Positions 11,963 to 22,549 of a stretch of 64,000 bases of DNA are shown one piece after another. Source of the DNA: Tethya wilhelma (taxonomy: Eukaryota > Porifera > Demospongiae > Tethyida > Tethyidae); contig CAXIPT010000001.1 of NCBI GenBank assembly GCA_964030475.1, positions 21,367,838 through 21,431,837 on the forward strand, given 5' to 3'. Each line of letters starts with the position of its first letter. The stretch's first letter is position 1. The notes beneath the pieces are model-generated. The model did no database searches and had not been told where the DNA came from. It worked only from the letters and a program-made list of their open reading frames with translations. A program made the translations under genes and the position numbers.

Positions 11963-12137
11963 CTGAAAATGATGTGGGGCGTGTTTATTCAGGGGGAAAT
12001 CCTGGGAATCTCCCTTCCAATGACGCACTAATTAACCTTACAAGTGACGTCAGCAATACATACTTTTCTAATTAATCACCACCACATAACTTCTCTGTTT
12101 TCATTTCTGAACCAGAAGTGAATAAAGCACTCGAGCC
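11963..12137. promoter_or_regulatory. Short divergent promoter region with CRE (TGACGTCA)
   Basis: Only 196 bp separate the ATG of the minus-strand CUE/deaminase gene (11941) from that of FAM32A (12138). The palindromic cAMP-response-element core TGACGTCA sits at 12045-12052, with a TGACG half-site at 12020. A shared bidirectional promoter is inferred. The splice acceptor at 11963-11964 would mean the minus gene also has a non-coding first exon here. Confidence 0.5.
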
Positions 12138-12484
12138 ATGTCAGATGTATATGGAGAATGTGTGGGAGGCTCACTGAAGCTGAAAGGAGCTGGTGGAGTG
12201 AAGAAGTAAGCCCAAAATTAACCAGGTGACACCATAGATAACGGAACTGAGCTATGTATGGTGACACCTTCCTTTATGATGTGTGCTCTTGAATTTCCAT
12301 GAGTGTCTTTTATTACTTATGCCTCTAATAGGAAGAAGAAGAAGAAGAGTAAAGCTAAGGAAGTTTTAGAGACTGTTGAGAACCTGGAAGAAAAAGTTGA
12401 GCAAATGAGAGACTTACGAACAGCAGCTGAGAAAAAGTTTGCAGAAGTTCAAGAGAAAAGGGTATATAGTCTTTCTCTGTATGC

Positions 12485-12527
<43 letters not shown>

Positions 12528-13063
12528 GTAGTGCAGTCTGTGGGTATGCTAACTAGTACTTAGCTACCAAGGGAGCACACTCTGTGTTTGCAACTGGGAT
12601 CAAAAGTCCTTAATCCACTGAAGGTCTCCATGAAGAGAGCTCAGACTTGATTCTTTTTGAAAACTATTTTTTGTTCATCTTATGGTTTGATCCCTGTTTG
12701 CTGATCGCAAAGAAGATCACGTACAGAGTGTTTATGATGTGACTACCCCAAAACTGATTGTGGCTTGAATATGATGGCATTATAACTCTTTAGTTGACTA
12801 TATCTGTTTTATATTATTCTTTTAAGTATATTATCATAATGTTATCATAATAATGTACTGTGAATCCTTTAGCAAAAGGAGAGGATTCTCGAGAAGGCAA
12901 AGAAAACACACAAGCAAAGAGTCGAAGTAAGTTATTTGTTGACCAACTTCCACGTACGGAATCAAGTCATTACCTTAATTTTTGTTCTCTATAGGAGCTG
13001 AACAGTAAATTGGATGAAATGTCAGAACATTATGATATCCCAAAAGTCAGCTGGACAAAATGA
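12138..13063 (+). CDS. FAM32A: FAM32A homologue
   Basis: Exons 12138-12205, 12332-12461, 12873-12926, 12995-13063; 106 aa, close to the human length of about 112. The start MSDVYGE...GGSLKLKG matches the family's SLKLKGV-type N-terminus. A lysine run (KKKKKSKAKE) follows, then EKRQKERILEKAKKTHKQRVE and the diagnostic C-terminus EHYDIPKVSWTK. FAM32A is a small nuclear protein; in humans it is a spliceosome factor that reaches into the catalytic centre during exon ligation, with its C-terminal tail the critical part. That tail is intact. Intron 2 opens with a GT microsatellite. Confidence 0.95.
12490..12526. repeat. (GT)n microsatellite in FAM32A intron 2
   Basis: Uninterrupted GT dinucleotides just downstream of the exon 2 donor. 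Confidence 0.9.
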
Positions 13064-13374
13064 TTTGTGCACCTGTATAATTTGTCATATCCTTCCAAAC
13101 TAACACAATGTCATTCATTGATTTCTTTCTTTATGTTCTTATTTGTGTCTATACATCTCTCATTACTTTTATAAAATGTTTTCACTGCCAATGAAAAACC
13201 GTTGCTGTATAAAGGTGTGTACATATGCACATTTTATTCACAGTGTCAGTTTACTTCCATTATTCATTACGTCACATGAAATTAGTACACGCCCACTTCC
13301 TACTGTTATTCTGCGGTGTCTGGCTGGTATTTAAGAAGAAGGCTCGCTGAGAGGGTGTAGTGTTAAGGTTCACG

Positions 13375-13939
13375 ATGCCAGCATCGGCTCTATACATCCT
13401 AGACTTGAAGGGCAAGGTAAGAGACTGTCAGTTACTGGGATCCTAATCGCCAGGCCTGATTTAGGAAGTTATTCTAATTACTGCCCACCAAAGATAATTC
13501 TCCGGCCTTTGAGCAGCTAATAGAGTGGTGTATTGGCAATGATTGATACCTATTATAATTACTATATAGTTTTGTTTACTGGGCTCTCTGCATTATTAGT
13601 GCAAAAAGCCTGCATACCCAGTGTGCTAGTACATATATAATTGTATATAGCTGTACTCATAACCTCTGTCTGTTCATAAAGAACTCAACATATTTATCTG
13701 TATCTTTTCTTCCTCTGCCCCTTCGTTTCAGTCCCTCATTAGTCGTGATTACCGTGGTGATGTTGATATGGGGGTCATTGATAAGTTCCTGCCCATGGTC
13801 CTGGACATGGAGGAGGAGGGGAACATGTCCCCCATCCTCATCCACGAGAAGGTCACCTTTGTCTACATCAAACACAACAACCTCTACCGTATCCTTCGAG
13901 TCATCAGTGTGTGTGTGTGTGTGCGTGTGTGTGTGTGCG

Positions 13940-13971
<32 letters not shown>

Positions 13972-16900
13972 TGCGTGTGTGTGTGTGTGTGTGTGTAGTC
14001 ATTTGGTCCATTTCAATTGGTCTTTGGTCATTAGTAACTAATATTCGAGTCAGAGTTGGAATATAGCATTTACTTTATGATGGTTAAAGTGTAGGATAAT
14101 TAAGTTGATATGTAGTGTATAAATGCACCTATAGAACAGTTAGGCTGCTTTTTCCTTTTTGTATTAAGATAGTGGTAAAGCTTTTTTGCCTTGTTGAATC
14201 CACCTGTTCAGCTGTAGTACTTAGACCGCTTGTATATATATTATCCTTGACACTCTGTTGTAACATTAGTGGTGGCTACGACCATTAAGAACGCAAATGT
14301 AGCACTCATCTTTCAATTTCTCCACAGAATAGTTGAGGTGAGTGTATAGTTACAGTACTTCTACTATCGCTAATTAGTTAGTGTGGATAAGATCTAGAGC
14401 TTGAATTAGTTTCCCTCGAGAGGCCTACTCTTGCTTCCCATGGGAAAAGGAAGCTTCATACCCATCTAGGTTAGGGACACTTTCTGTATCCTTACTTTTG
14501 TTTTAAGGTCTATAGTAGTTAAAAAGTTGGGAAGGTCATTTTCTAGGTAATTTGATAGTAAAAATTTCAAAAAAATAAATAGTGTGGGAATGGGCAGTGC
14601 GTTAAAAAGTATTGGAACAAGGCATGTCTCGATTTCGGCACATGACTACTTCATTTTTATTTTTGATCCCTCATGCATAATATTTAGGATCCTCAGTGTC
14701 ATAATCCAATGATGCATGTGCGACAATTGTATCACAGCTTATTTTTGCATTGGTTCAAATTCCTACTAATCAGTTGGCTATGCTGTGGAGTAAACTAAAT
14801 TATTATAAAACAAACAGGTAACTTAAACTGGACTGCTAGCCAAGAGTTGGGTATAGAGCAACTTTGAAGGTTTAGTTTTGTTTGACTAGATTTTTATGGT
14901 GACCAACATTTTGTATTGTGTCTATGGGACGGGTTTGTACAAAGTTACACTATTTGATCTCTCCCACCCATATTATATAGGTGGGATATAGTGTGGGGGG
15001 TACGCTAAATCCCTCCTATATATATGGGCGGGCATTGACCTTCATTGTAGATTGAAAATGCCAAATCCCAAATGCCAGAGCAGTGGCAATGCCACTGCTC
15101 TGGCATTTGGGGAGACTCCCGAACAGAACATCTACAATGAAGGTCAATTGAGAGAACACCTGAGTAGCTGTCTTCAAATCCAAGTACTGCAGCCATTCCC
15201 AACAAGAAGACGAAGAAAGAATATTTCCATCACTCTGTAACAATGCACACACACCCTATTATCTCCTGTATTTTTAAACAATCATTGTTACCTTTCCCTA
15301 TAAAATTAGCATAATTAGTTGGTCTGGAATTGTGATTGTACACTAAAGTCCCCCTCCCAATGTAGAAATGAGCAATAATGCACTTACACTAGATCCCAGT
15401 ACTTTATATTAAAATATAGGAGGAAAATAGCGTACCCCTACGCTATATCCCTCCTATATATATTGGAGGAAAATAGCGTACCCCTACGCTAAATCACTCC
15501 CATATATATTGGAGGAAAATAGCGTACCCCTACGCTATATCCTTCCTATATATATACTAGTAGTAAAAATTTTTAAAAAATAAGTACTGTAGGAATGGGC
15601 AGTGCGGTAAAAAGTACTGGAACAAGGCATGGTCTCAAGTTCGCCACATGACTACTTCATTTTTATTCTTGATCCCTCATATGCATTTTCAGGTCGTGTT
15701 GTGATGATCTGTACAATAATGCAATGAGTACCATCATTATTGCATTGTTTCAAATTTCTACTATAGCTAATCACTTGGCTAAGCAATATAACAAACAGGT
15801 ATATAACTTAAAGGGTGAGTGCAGTGCCGGCCAAGAGATGGATATAAAAATGAAGTAGTCATGTGCGGAACTTGAGACCATGCCTTGTTCCAATACTTTT
15901 TACCGCACTGCCCATTCCTACAGTACTTATTTTTTAAAAATTTTTACTACTTGTTCATTTACTTTTTTCAACACTAAGGTGCTTATTGCATGGAGACTGG
16001 CTAGTCTCTACAAAAAGGTGCAAGAGGAACTTGCAGGAACATTGAACGTGCATGCGCAATAGTGCAAACCACGTGGTCTATTGACGACCTTTACCTACAC
16101 AACATGGCTCCATTACAGCACAGTAATTTGTACAGGAGAGTTTTATTAAAGCTACCTAGATTTTGTTTGCTTACTTTTAGACAGCAAACGAGTATCAAAG
16201 AACGTACCTCCGATGAATTCAAGTTACCTTGTACAGTCAGAATTGGCTCAATGTCTTTCACTTCTCTGGAAATCGCGTTCAAGTAAGTCACAAAGGAAGG
16301 AGAAAACAAAATTGCATTGTTCTGGCTTCCCACCAGCGCTCTCTCCAGGGTGCTCAAGGAAGCTTTTGTGAGTTTGGTTGGTCCATACAGTTAGAAAACT
16401 GTCTAAGGGAGGCCTCTATGCATGTTTGAAGGTCTAGCTATCTTTCTTTGAAAATTTATAAGCTTGAACATTTTGTATTGTGTCTATGGGACAGTCGGCC
16501 CATTCCTACTATACGTACTACCGTACGTATAGTAGGAGGAAAATAGCGTACTCCTACGCTATATCCTTCCTATATATACATGTATATAGGAGGAAAATAG
16601 CATACCCCTACGCTAAATCCCTCCTATATATATGGGTGGGATATTTAGGGTGGGGTACGCCAAGATTTTGCCCTGCCCGCCCATATATATACAGTAGGAG
16701 GGATTTAGCGTACCCCCCACACTATATCCCACCTATATATATGGGTGGGAGAGATCAAATAGTGTAATTTTATCTATACCCCTATGGGACAGACGGCCCA
16801 TTCCTACTATACGTACTACCGTATGTATGATGATTGGCCATTACTGATAAAATAGATTTTGACTTCACTTTGAATGACCACCTTATATGTACATGTGTAT

Positions 16901-19900
16901 ATATTTACATATGTAGGTGTTTCAGGAGTATTTCAAGGAGTTGGAAGAAGAGAGCATTCGTGACAATTTTGTTCTCATTTACGAGCTTCTTGATGAGGTC
17001 ATGGACTTTGGCTACCCCCAGACAACCGAGAGCAAGATCCTAAAAGAGTGAGCCCCTCTTCGTTAACACTTTTTGTAAACATTATTATAATTATTATACT
17101 GTATAGCTGGAAAATTTGGCCGGGAATTAAATTTGGCAGATTGGCAGATGAGACTTAGTACCACCAAATTAAAATCTGCCAATATTTAGTGCATGCGCAT
17201 TATTATACTTATAAACGTACGTACGCATATCATGCACATGATCACCGTAGCTGGCTCGCTCCGCCAAATTCAAAGTTTGCTCAATCCACCAAATTTAATT
17301 CTTGCCAAATATTCTGGCTATACGGTATGGTGAAGTATGCACATACAGTAAATGAAGGATCCATCTACTGTAAGATGAAACTTCAGAGCCTTACTAGTGT
17401 GACCTTTCCTTTCCCACTTTCACCTTTTCTTTAGTCTTTTTTAAGAAATGATTGCCTCAATGTTTTGGTGATTCTACACAGTATTCACCTACATATTCTC
17501 AGGCCCAGCCAACTAAGAAATCGCTAACGCATGATAGCTTCTCTCATCATTATTGATCCACATTTACTGTACATCGATCACCATTGGCTCAGGTTCATCA
17601 CTCAGGAGGGTCATAAGCTGGAGGTGTCCCCTCACATCCCAGCGGCCGTCACCAACGCTGTCTCCTGGAGGAAGGAGGGGATAAGATATCGGAAGAACGA
17701 GGTGTTCTTGGACGTCGTCGAGTCTGTCAATCTCTTGGTTAGTGAGTGTGACATTTCTTATTTAGTTTGTTTGTTTGTATGCAAGTTCACTAATAATTTA
17801 ACCGTCATGTATAGACACGTTGAGTAGTTTTCACATTTTTTTTATTAGTGTGCGTGTATATACCCGTTTAACTATTGTCACAATTACACAATATTGTTTT
17901 AAAACTAATAATGTGTGCAGTGACTCAGGTAGCCTGTTTTCATATTCTCACTCAAAAAAGTTTGTAAACTTTCGACATATTGCTCATTTAAATGTTAACC
18001 CCTTTTACTCCAGGTGAGTAAGACTGGTCAGGTGCTACAGAGTGAGATAGTGGGGGCTGTTAAGATGAGGGTGAGGCTGACTGGCATGCCAGAGCTGAGA
18101 CTGGGCCTCAATGATAAGGTGCTCTTTGAAAACACTGGAAGTAAGTACATGTATACAGATAGATAGATACCTACCTGTTATGTATTTGATTATCTGTGGT
18201 TGTATTGTAATCTTAAAGAAAGTTTATGCAAAGTTTATCACTGTTTTTGGAAACAAAGTTTCATGGTGTCCTATTTAGTATGGTCATGAGTCTGTAATGT
18301 ATGCATTTACACTGTATTTAGTCAATGAGCATCAATTTGGAACTAGCAGTTGCTAAGATGTTTGATGGCAGTAAAGAGAGGGTATAGCTCAATGGAGTAG
18401 AATTATATACATAATATAATATTATACCTGATAGTCTCTCTACCGTATAGCAGAAAATTTTTGTATGGCGCAAATTTTCGTAATTTTTGTATGCCGTACG
18501 TTCGAATATTAAAACTGCGAAAATTTAACTTCCCCTTTATGCGCAATACGAGCACGTGCCGTGTATACAAAGTTTAAAACTATGAAAAAGTTTCTGCTGC
18601 TCTTTTACTGATTTATATGAATTTTTGAACTACAAAAATTTCCTGCTATACGGTATATCACTCTGTGTGATATTCATTGGAATTATGCACATACTCACTC
18701 ATTCCCAGGAACACGGTCCAAGACCGTTGAGCTGGAGGACGTCAAGTTCCACCAGTGTGTCCGTCTCTCGCGGTTTGAAAATGATCGCACCATCTCTTTC
18801 ATCCCTCCGGACGGGGAGTTTGAGCTCATGTCCTATCGTCTCAGTACCCACGTCAAACCACTCATCTGGATCGAGTCCCAGATTGAACGCCACTCCCACA
18901 GTCGAGTGGAGTACCTCGTCAAGGTGAGATAACGATAGGGTTTACCCCTCGGTGGAGATAGAGCATATGGAGGTGGTGGAAGTGTAGTACTGTGGTGTTT
19001 GATCACCTCTGCACTCTACTTGTAGTTGGGGTTGTGAGTTAAAGTGATTCCACCAGGATTCAAGGTGAACACAGTCTTCCTGTGAAGTTGTCTTGTTGTT
19101 CATCAAACTGTCGATGGAAACTTTACCAATAGACCTCTTTGCCATAGTTAGCTAGTGGTACCGTAGATCGGGAAATTTTCGCTGCTATAAATTTTTGCTC
19201 ATTTAATTTTCGCACGTTTAATTTTCGCCACTCGCGCGCGTGGCGAAAATTTTTTAGCGGCAAAAATTTCCCGATCTACGGTATATGATATTGTACTATA
19301 TAGCGATAGTCTGTTTCCCAAACCCTTCCTTTCAGTGCTAATAATTGTTCCCTAAGTTTATTTGAAGGGATCAGGGACGATAATGTACAACTGTGTGTGT
19401 GCAACTGATTTCAAGCGTTTTTCTTGGTTGTTCTTAACTTACGTGTCCTTTTTTTCTCTACAGGCCAAAGGTCAGTTCAAGAGAAGATCCACAGCCAACA
19501 ATGTGGAGATCATCGTCCCTGTGCCAGCCGATGCTGACTCACCACGATTTAAGGTACAGTACATATACATGTATATGGTCATGGCTGCATACAGTACTTT
19601 ATGGGTCTAGTGAAGTAATATAAAGTGCATGTATGTGTATTTATGTACATGTGTTGCCTGTACTGGAGCTGTGTTTTGAGTTGTGTTAGTTCCTAGTCTT
19701 GTAAATGCACATGTGATGTCAATGCAAGCTTAATTTGAGGCTTGTTGGAAACAGGGAGATGAATGAGGTCATTATCAGTTGTGCATTGTACGTACCTATT
19801 ATTCAGAGTACTAACGGTTATGCCAAGTATCAACCTGAGAAGAATGCTCTGGTCTGGAGTATCAAGTCCTTCCCCGTGAGTCAACTTATAATACCTTTAT

Positions 19901-20743
19901 TTCATGTTAACTTTTTTATAGGCACAACTGTATCATGCGAGTACGTTATGGTGGGCATTAAATAGAATACACCATTTGCTATGTATAGTGGGTGAACTAT
20001 GAATATAGTGTGCTAATTCTGAAATTTGTATTTGTATGTGTACAGGGTGGTCGAGAGTTTGTCCTTCGAGCTCACTTTGGTCTACCGAGTGTGACAGCAG
20101 GTATGTACATGTACAGTGAGCATGTACATCCAATATTTGTCTGCATGATTGTATGAGGAGTTGTGTGATATCAAGTTGTGATCAGGTCCATGCTGTCTCT
20201 CCTCCATGCACACACAGAGGACAGTGAAGGAAGGCCACCCATCAAGGTCAAGTTTGAGATACCCTACTTCACAACCTCTGGAATACAGGTACTGCACACT
20301 ACATGAACATGGTAGCTATTGCAGATTCATTTTACCAAGAGTGCCGGCATAATGATGTACTCTTGTTTGTACTTGTGTGTTGTGAAGTTTCACTCTGTCT
20401 ACTACGATAGCCATCGTACTGTAACTTATGGTATAATTTTTACATATGGTGCACAACTTTAGGTCCGCTATTTGAAGATCATAGAAAAGAGTGGCTATCA
20501 GGCTCTGCCCTGGGTTAGATACATCACACAAAATGGAGGTAAGAACTTGTTACTAAGAACTGTACTACATGTGTAAAGTGTATAGAAGCTATCAAGAACT
20601 AAACAATTGGTACCATGTCAGTTCCTACAGTACAATATCTAACCTGAAATAATGATTATGTAAAAGTCTTTGAGGTGTAAAATTAATGGTCATCATTTTT
20701 ATCCTTCTTTTCTCTTTCAGACTATCAACTCCGTACGACATAG
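13375..20743 (+). CDS. AP1M1: AP-1 clathrin adaptor complex, mu subunit
   Basis: Medium chain of the AP-1 adaptor that sorts cargo between trans-Golgi and endosomes and binds YxxPhi signals. Thirteen exons: 13375-13416, 13732-13888, 14270-14337, 16917-17047, 17593-17737, 18014-18140, 18709-18923, 19464-19553, 19807-19875, 20046-20100, 20218-20288, 20463-20538, 20721-20743. They sum to 422 aa plus stop, against 423 in humans. The N-terminal longin-like half begins [14 protein letters not shown] and includes [15 protein letters not shown]. The mu-homology domain follows (EGHKLE ... ITQNGDYQLRT). [18 protein letters not shown] and [16 protein letters not shown] are almost unchanged from vertebrates. 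Nothing is broken. Vertebrate AP1M1 and AP1M2 split later, so the symbol means the AP-1 mu family. The third intron (2.6 kb) and several others hold repeats. Confidence 0.97.
13905..13996. repeat. GT/GC-rich microsatellite in AP-1 mu intron 2
   Basis: GTGTGT runs with GCGT interruptions (tgcgtgcgtgcg) directly after exon 2. Potentially Z-DNA forming. Confidence 0.9.
14552..14940. repeat. Partial element, family F2
   Basis: Carries the left arm of F2 ('gaatgggcagtgcg', 'ggaacaaggcatg', 'cacatgactacttcattt') and the F2 tail 'ttgtattgtgtctatgggac', but lacks the inverted right arm. A degenerate or internally deleted copy. Confidence 0.65.
14965..15030. repeat. Short palindromic 'tacgctaaatccctcc' repeat
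   Basis: Contains 'ctcccacccatattatatag', 'gtgggatatagtgtgggg' and 'tacgctaaatccctcctata'. Same family as the units at 15412-15560 and 16530-16760. Confidence 0.6.
15036..15146. repeat. Nested palindrome with perfect 21-bp inner stem
   Basis: Outer arms 'tgaccttcattgtagat' (15036) and its reverse complement (ending 15146). Inside, 15068-15110 is a perfect 21-bp stem with a one-base loop around 'agcagtggca a tgccactgct'. Could be a MITE or a hairpin RNA precursor in the AP-1 mu intron. Confidence 0.8.
15412..15560. repeat. Tandem short palindromes 'aggaaaatagcgtaccc'
   Basis: Three successive units of about 55-60 bp, each 'ggaggaaaatagcgtacccc' followed by 'tacgctatatccctcctata', so each unit pairs with itself. 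Confidence 0.8.
15561..16505. repeat. Inverted-repeat element, family F2 (full-length copy)
   Basis: Arms of about 105 bp at 15561-15665 and 15843-15950 are inverted copies ('gaatgggcagtgcggtaaaa', 'ggaacaaggcatgg', 'cacatgactacttcattttt'). A unique tail with 'gcatgcgcaatag', 'accacgtggtctattgacga' and 'gaaatcgcgttcaagtaagt' follows, ending near 'tattgtgtctatgggac'. No transposase was seen, so it is a non-autonomous element. Confidence 0.75.
16530..16830. repeat. Cluster of short palindromes and F2 terminal piece
   Basis: Further 'aggaaaatagcgtacyccta' units, a 'gggatatttagggtggggta' inverted unit, then a second copy of the F2 end ('ctatgggacagacggcccat', 'cctactatacgtactaccg') at about 16783-16826. 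Confidence 0.6.
17098..17327. repeat. Fold-back element, family F1, in AP-1 mu intron 4
   Basis: Left 'actgtatagctggaaaattt' with 'aaatttggcagattgg', right 'ccaaatattctggctatacg' then 'gta'. Termini are inverted TACNGTATAGC. Confidence 0.75.
18441..18656. repeat. Fold-back element, family F1, in AP-1 mu intron 6
   Basis: Begins 'taccgtatagcagaaaattt' and ends 'aaatttcctgctatacggta'. Inner copies of 'gcgaaaattt' and 'caaattttcg' make a long imperfect stem. Confidence 0.8.
19159..19283. repeat. Fold-back element, family F1, in AP-1 mu intron 7
   Basis: Compact 125-bp copy: 'taccgtagatcgggaaattt' ... 'aaatttcccgatctacggta', with perfect 20-bp termini and a GC-rich 'ctcgcgcgcgtgg' centre. Confidence 0.85.
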
Positions 20744-21042
20744 GACATTATATTTTTTTCGACAAACTCTTGAGTGTATGGTTGTGTACTAGGTCTGTGT
20801 TCACTTACTGTACATGTACTTTGTATGTTATTTGACTAATAATAATACTAATTGTTGTTTGTGTTCTGTTAAGGTTAATAGCATTAATTAAGTTATATTC
20901 TATTATAATAGTTATAATTATGTTATTAATTTTGTCATAAAATTATTTTTGAAGATCTCATAAGTTTAAGCTTTCACTAAAACATGCATGGTACTAGATG
21001 ATATTGATTTGATTCATTATGCATGCAGCCCTTATAAATACA
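20744..21042. other. 3' flank of AP-1 mu, no gene seen
   Basis: AT-rich sequence after the AP-1 mu stop, including runs such as 'aattatgttattaattttg'. No coding or structural signal. Confidence 0.4.
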
Positions 21043-22068
21043 AGTATAGTAAAAATTTCATAAAAATTAGCGGTGTAGGAATGGGCAGTGCTGTAAAAAG
21101 TAAGGAAACAAGGCATGCATGTCGCAATTTCGGCACATGACTACTTCATTTTCATTTTCGATTCATCATGCATCCAGTCATATAAAATAAATACTGATAT
21201 GGTTCAAACAATGCTGTACATGCATATGCCCATTGATATTATTATAATAATGGCTTGATGTCATAGATTGTGCAAGCCAATCACAGAATATGCCGTTGGC
21301 TATATAGATAAAGTACATAAGCAGGCAACCTACGAAATGTTAATTGTTTTAGTTAACCCTCAAAACTGCAAGACTTGGACATAAAAATGAAGTAGTCATG
21401 TGCCGAAATTGCGACATGCATGCCTTGTTTCCTTACTTTTTACAGCACTGCCCATTCCTACACCGCTAATTTTTATGAAATTTTTACTATACTTGTTCAT
21501 TCACTTTTTTGTTAGCACTAAAGTGTGGAGACTATCAGAGACTGGTTAGTCCCTATAAAAAGCTTGGGTAGCAGTAACTTTTTTCATAAAGCTAAACTAG
21601 GCTAATGCGCATGCGCGATAAATGCCACGTGGATAACGACCTTTGAACTCTACCTACAAAAATGGCTGCACTGAAGTACACAAATTTATAGGCCAAATTT
21701 CTAAATCTTGTTTTGACATATATAGGCCGTAAACGAGTGTAAAAGACGCTAGTCCGGATGAAAAGAAGTTACTTCGTGTATTCAAACACGCCTCAATGTC
21801 TTTTGTTTTCCTGGAAATCTCGTTCAAGTAAGTCAGTGAGTGAGAACAAAATTGCGTGGGTGTAGCTTCTGACTGGCGCTCTGCTATGAGTGCTTAGGAA
21901 AGTATCTGCTACCTTAGGCGTTATATACTGTTGGTAATCTGTCTAGGAAAGCTTCTGGCCAAGCTTGAAAGCTGAACTCTGTTTTGTTAGATTTTTATGG
22001 TGATAAACATTTTGTATTGTGTCTATGGGACATGCGGCCCATTCCTACTATACGTACTACCGTACGTA
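21043..22068. repeat. Inverted-repeat element, family F2 (full-length copy)
   Basis: Arms at 21043-21150 and 21383-21492 pair ('gaatgggcagtgctgtaaaa', 'gaaacaaggcatgcatgtcg', 'cacatgactacttcattttc'). The tail has 'atgcgcatgcgcgataaa', 'ccacgtggataacgaccttt' and 'tattgtgtctatgggacatg', ending 'ctactatacgtactaccgta'. It lies between AP-1 mu and the VEGF-like gene. No open reading frame for a transposase. Confidence 0.8.
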
Positions 22069-22435
22069 TGATTAAACTTAAATTGCTTAATTCTAGCTCG
22101 ATGGGCCTTGCATGGATGCTGAGGCTTTGAATCTTTACAAAATTAAGTTGTAGCACTTCCTGGAGGCATTGTAATTGTGATTCACACCATGCAGCTACAT
22201 GTATTAATTTAATTTTTAATTTGGTAGGAAAACGTCAGTCCGATTCATTGATCATGACTCCGTGTGAATACGTGCTACAGAACCAATGTCCTCTCCCATT
22301 CATTAATACACAATGGTTGTGGCATTACATCCTGAAGCTGTAAAACATGAGAGGTATATAATTATATGTCCTCTCCACCCACTTGCATTTCCACCAATTG
22401 CAACTTAATGGTATTCCAAGCGCAGGCAGAGCTGC

Positions 22436-22442
22436 TATAAAA
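22436..22442 (+). promoter_or_regulatory. Candidate TATA box of the VEGF-like gene
   Basis: TATAAAA, 108 bp before the ATG at 22550, after a short GC-richer stretch. Spacing fits a promoter with a short 5' UTR. Motif only. Confidence 0.45.
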
Positions 22443-22549
22443 CCAAGGTAACTCTGAAACGGACAGTCACAAGCTAGTTTGCCACAAACAGCTCACTGAA
22501 AGATCGAGAGTTCAACTGGAAAATCCATATAATATCGATTGTCTCTAAC

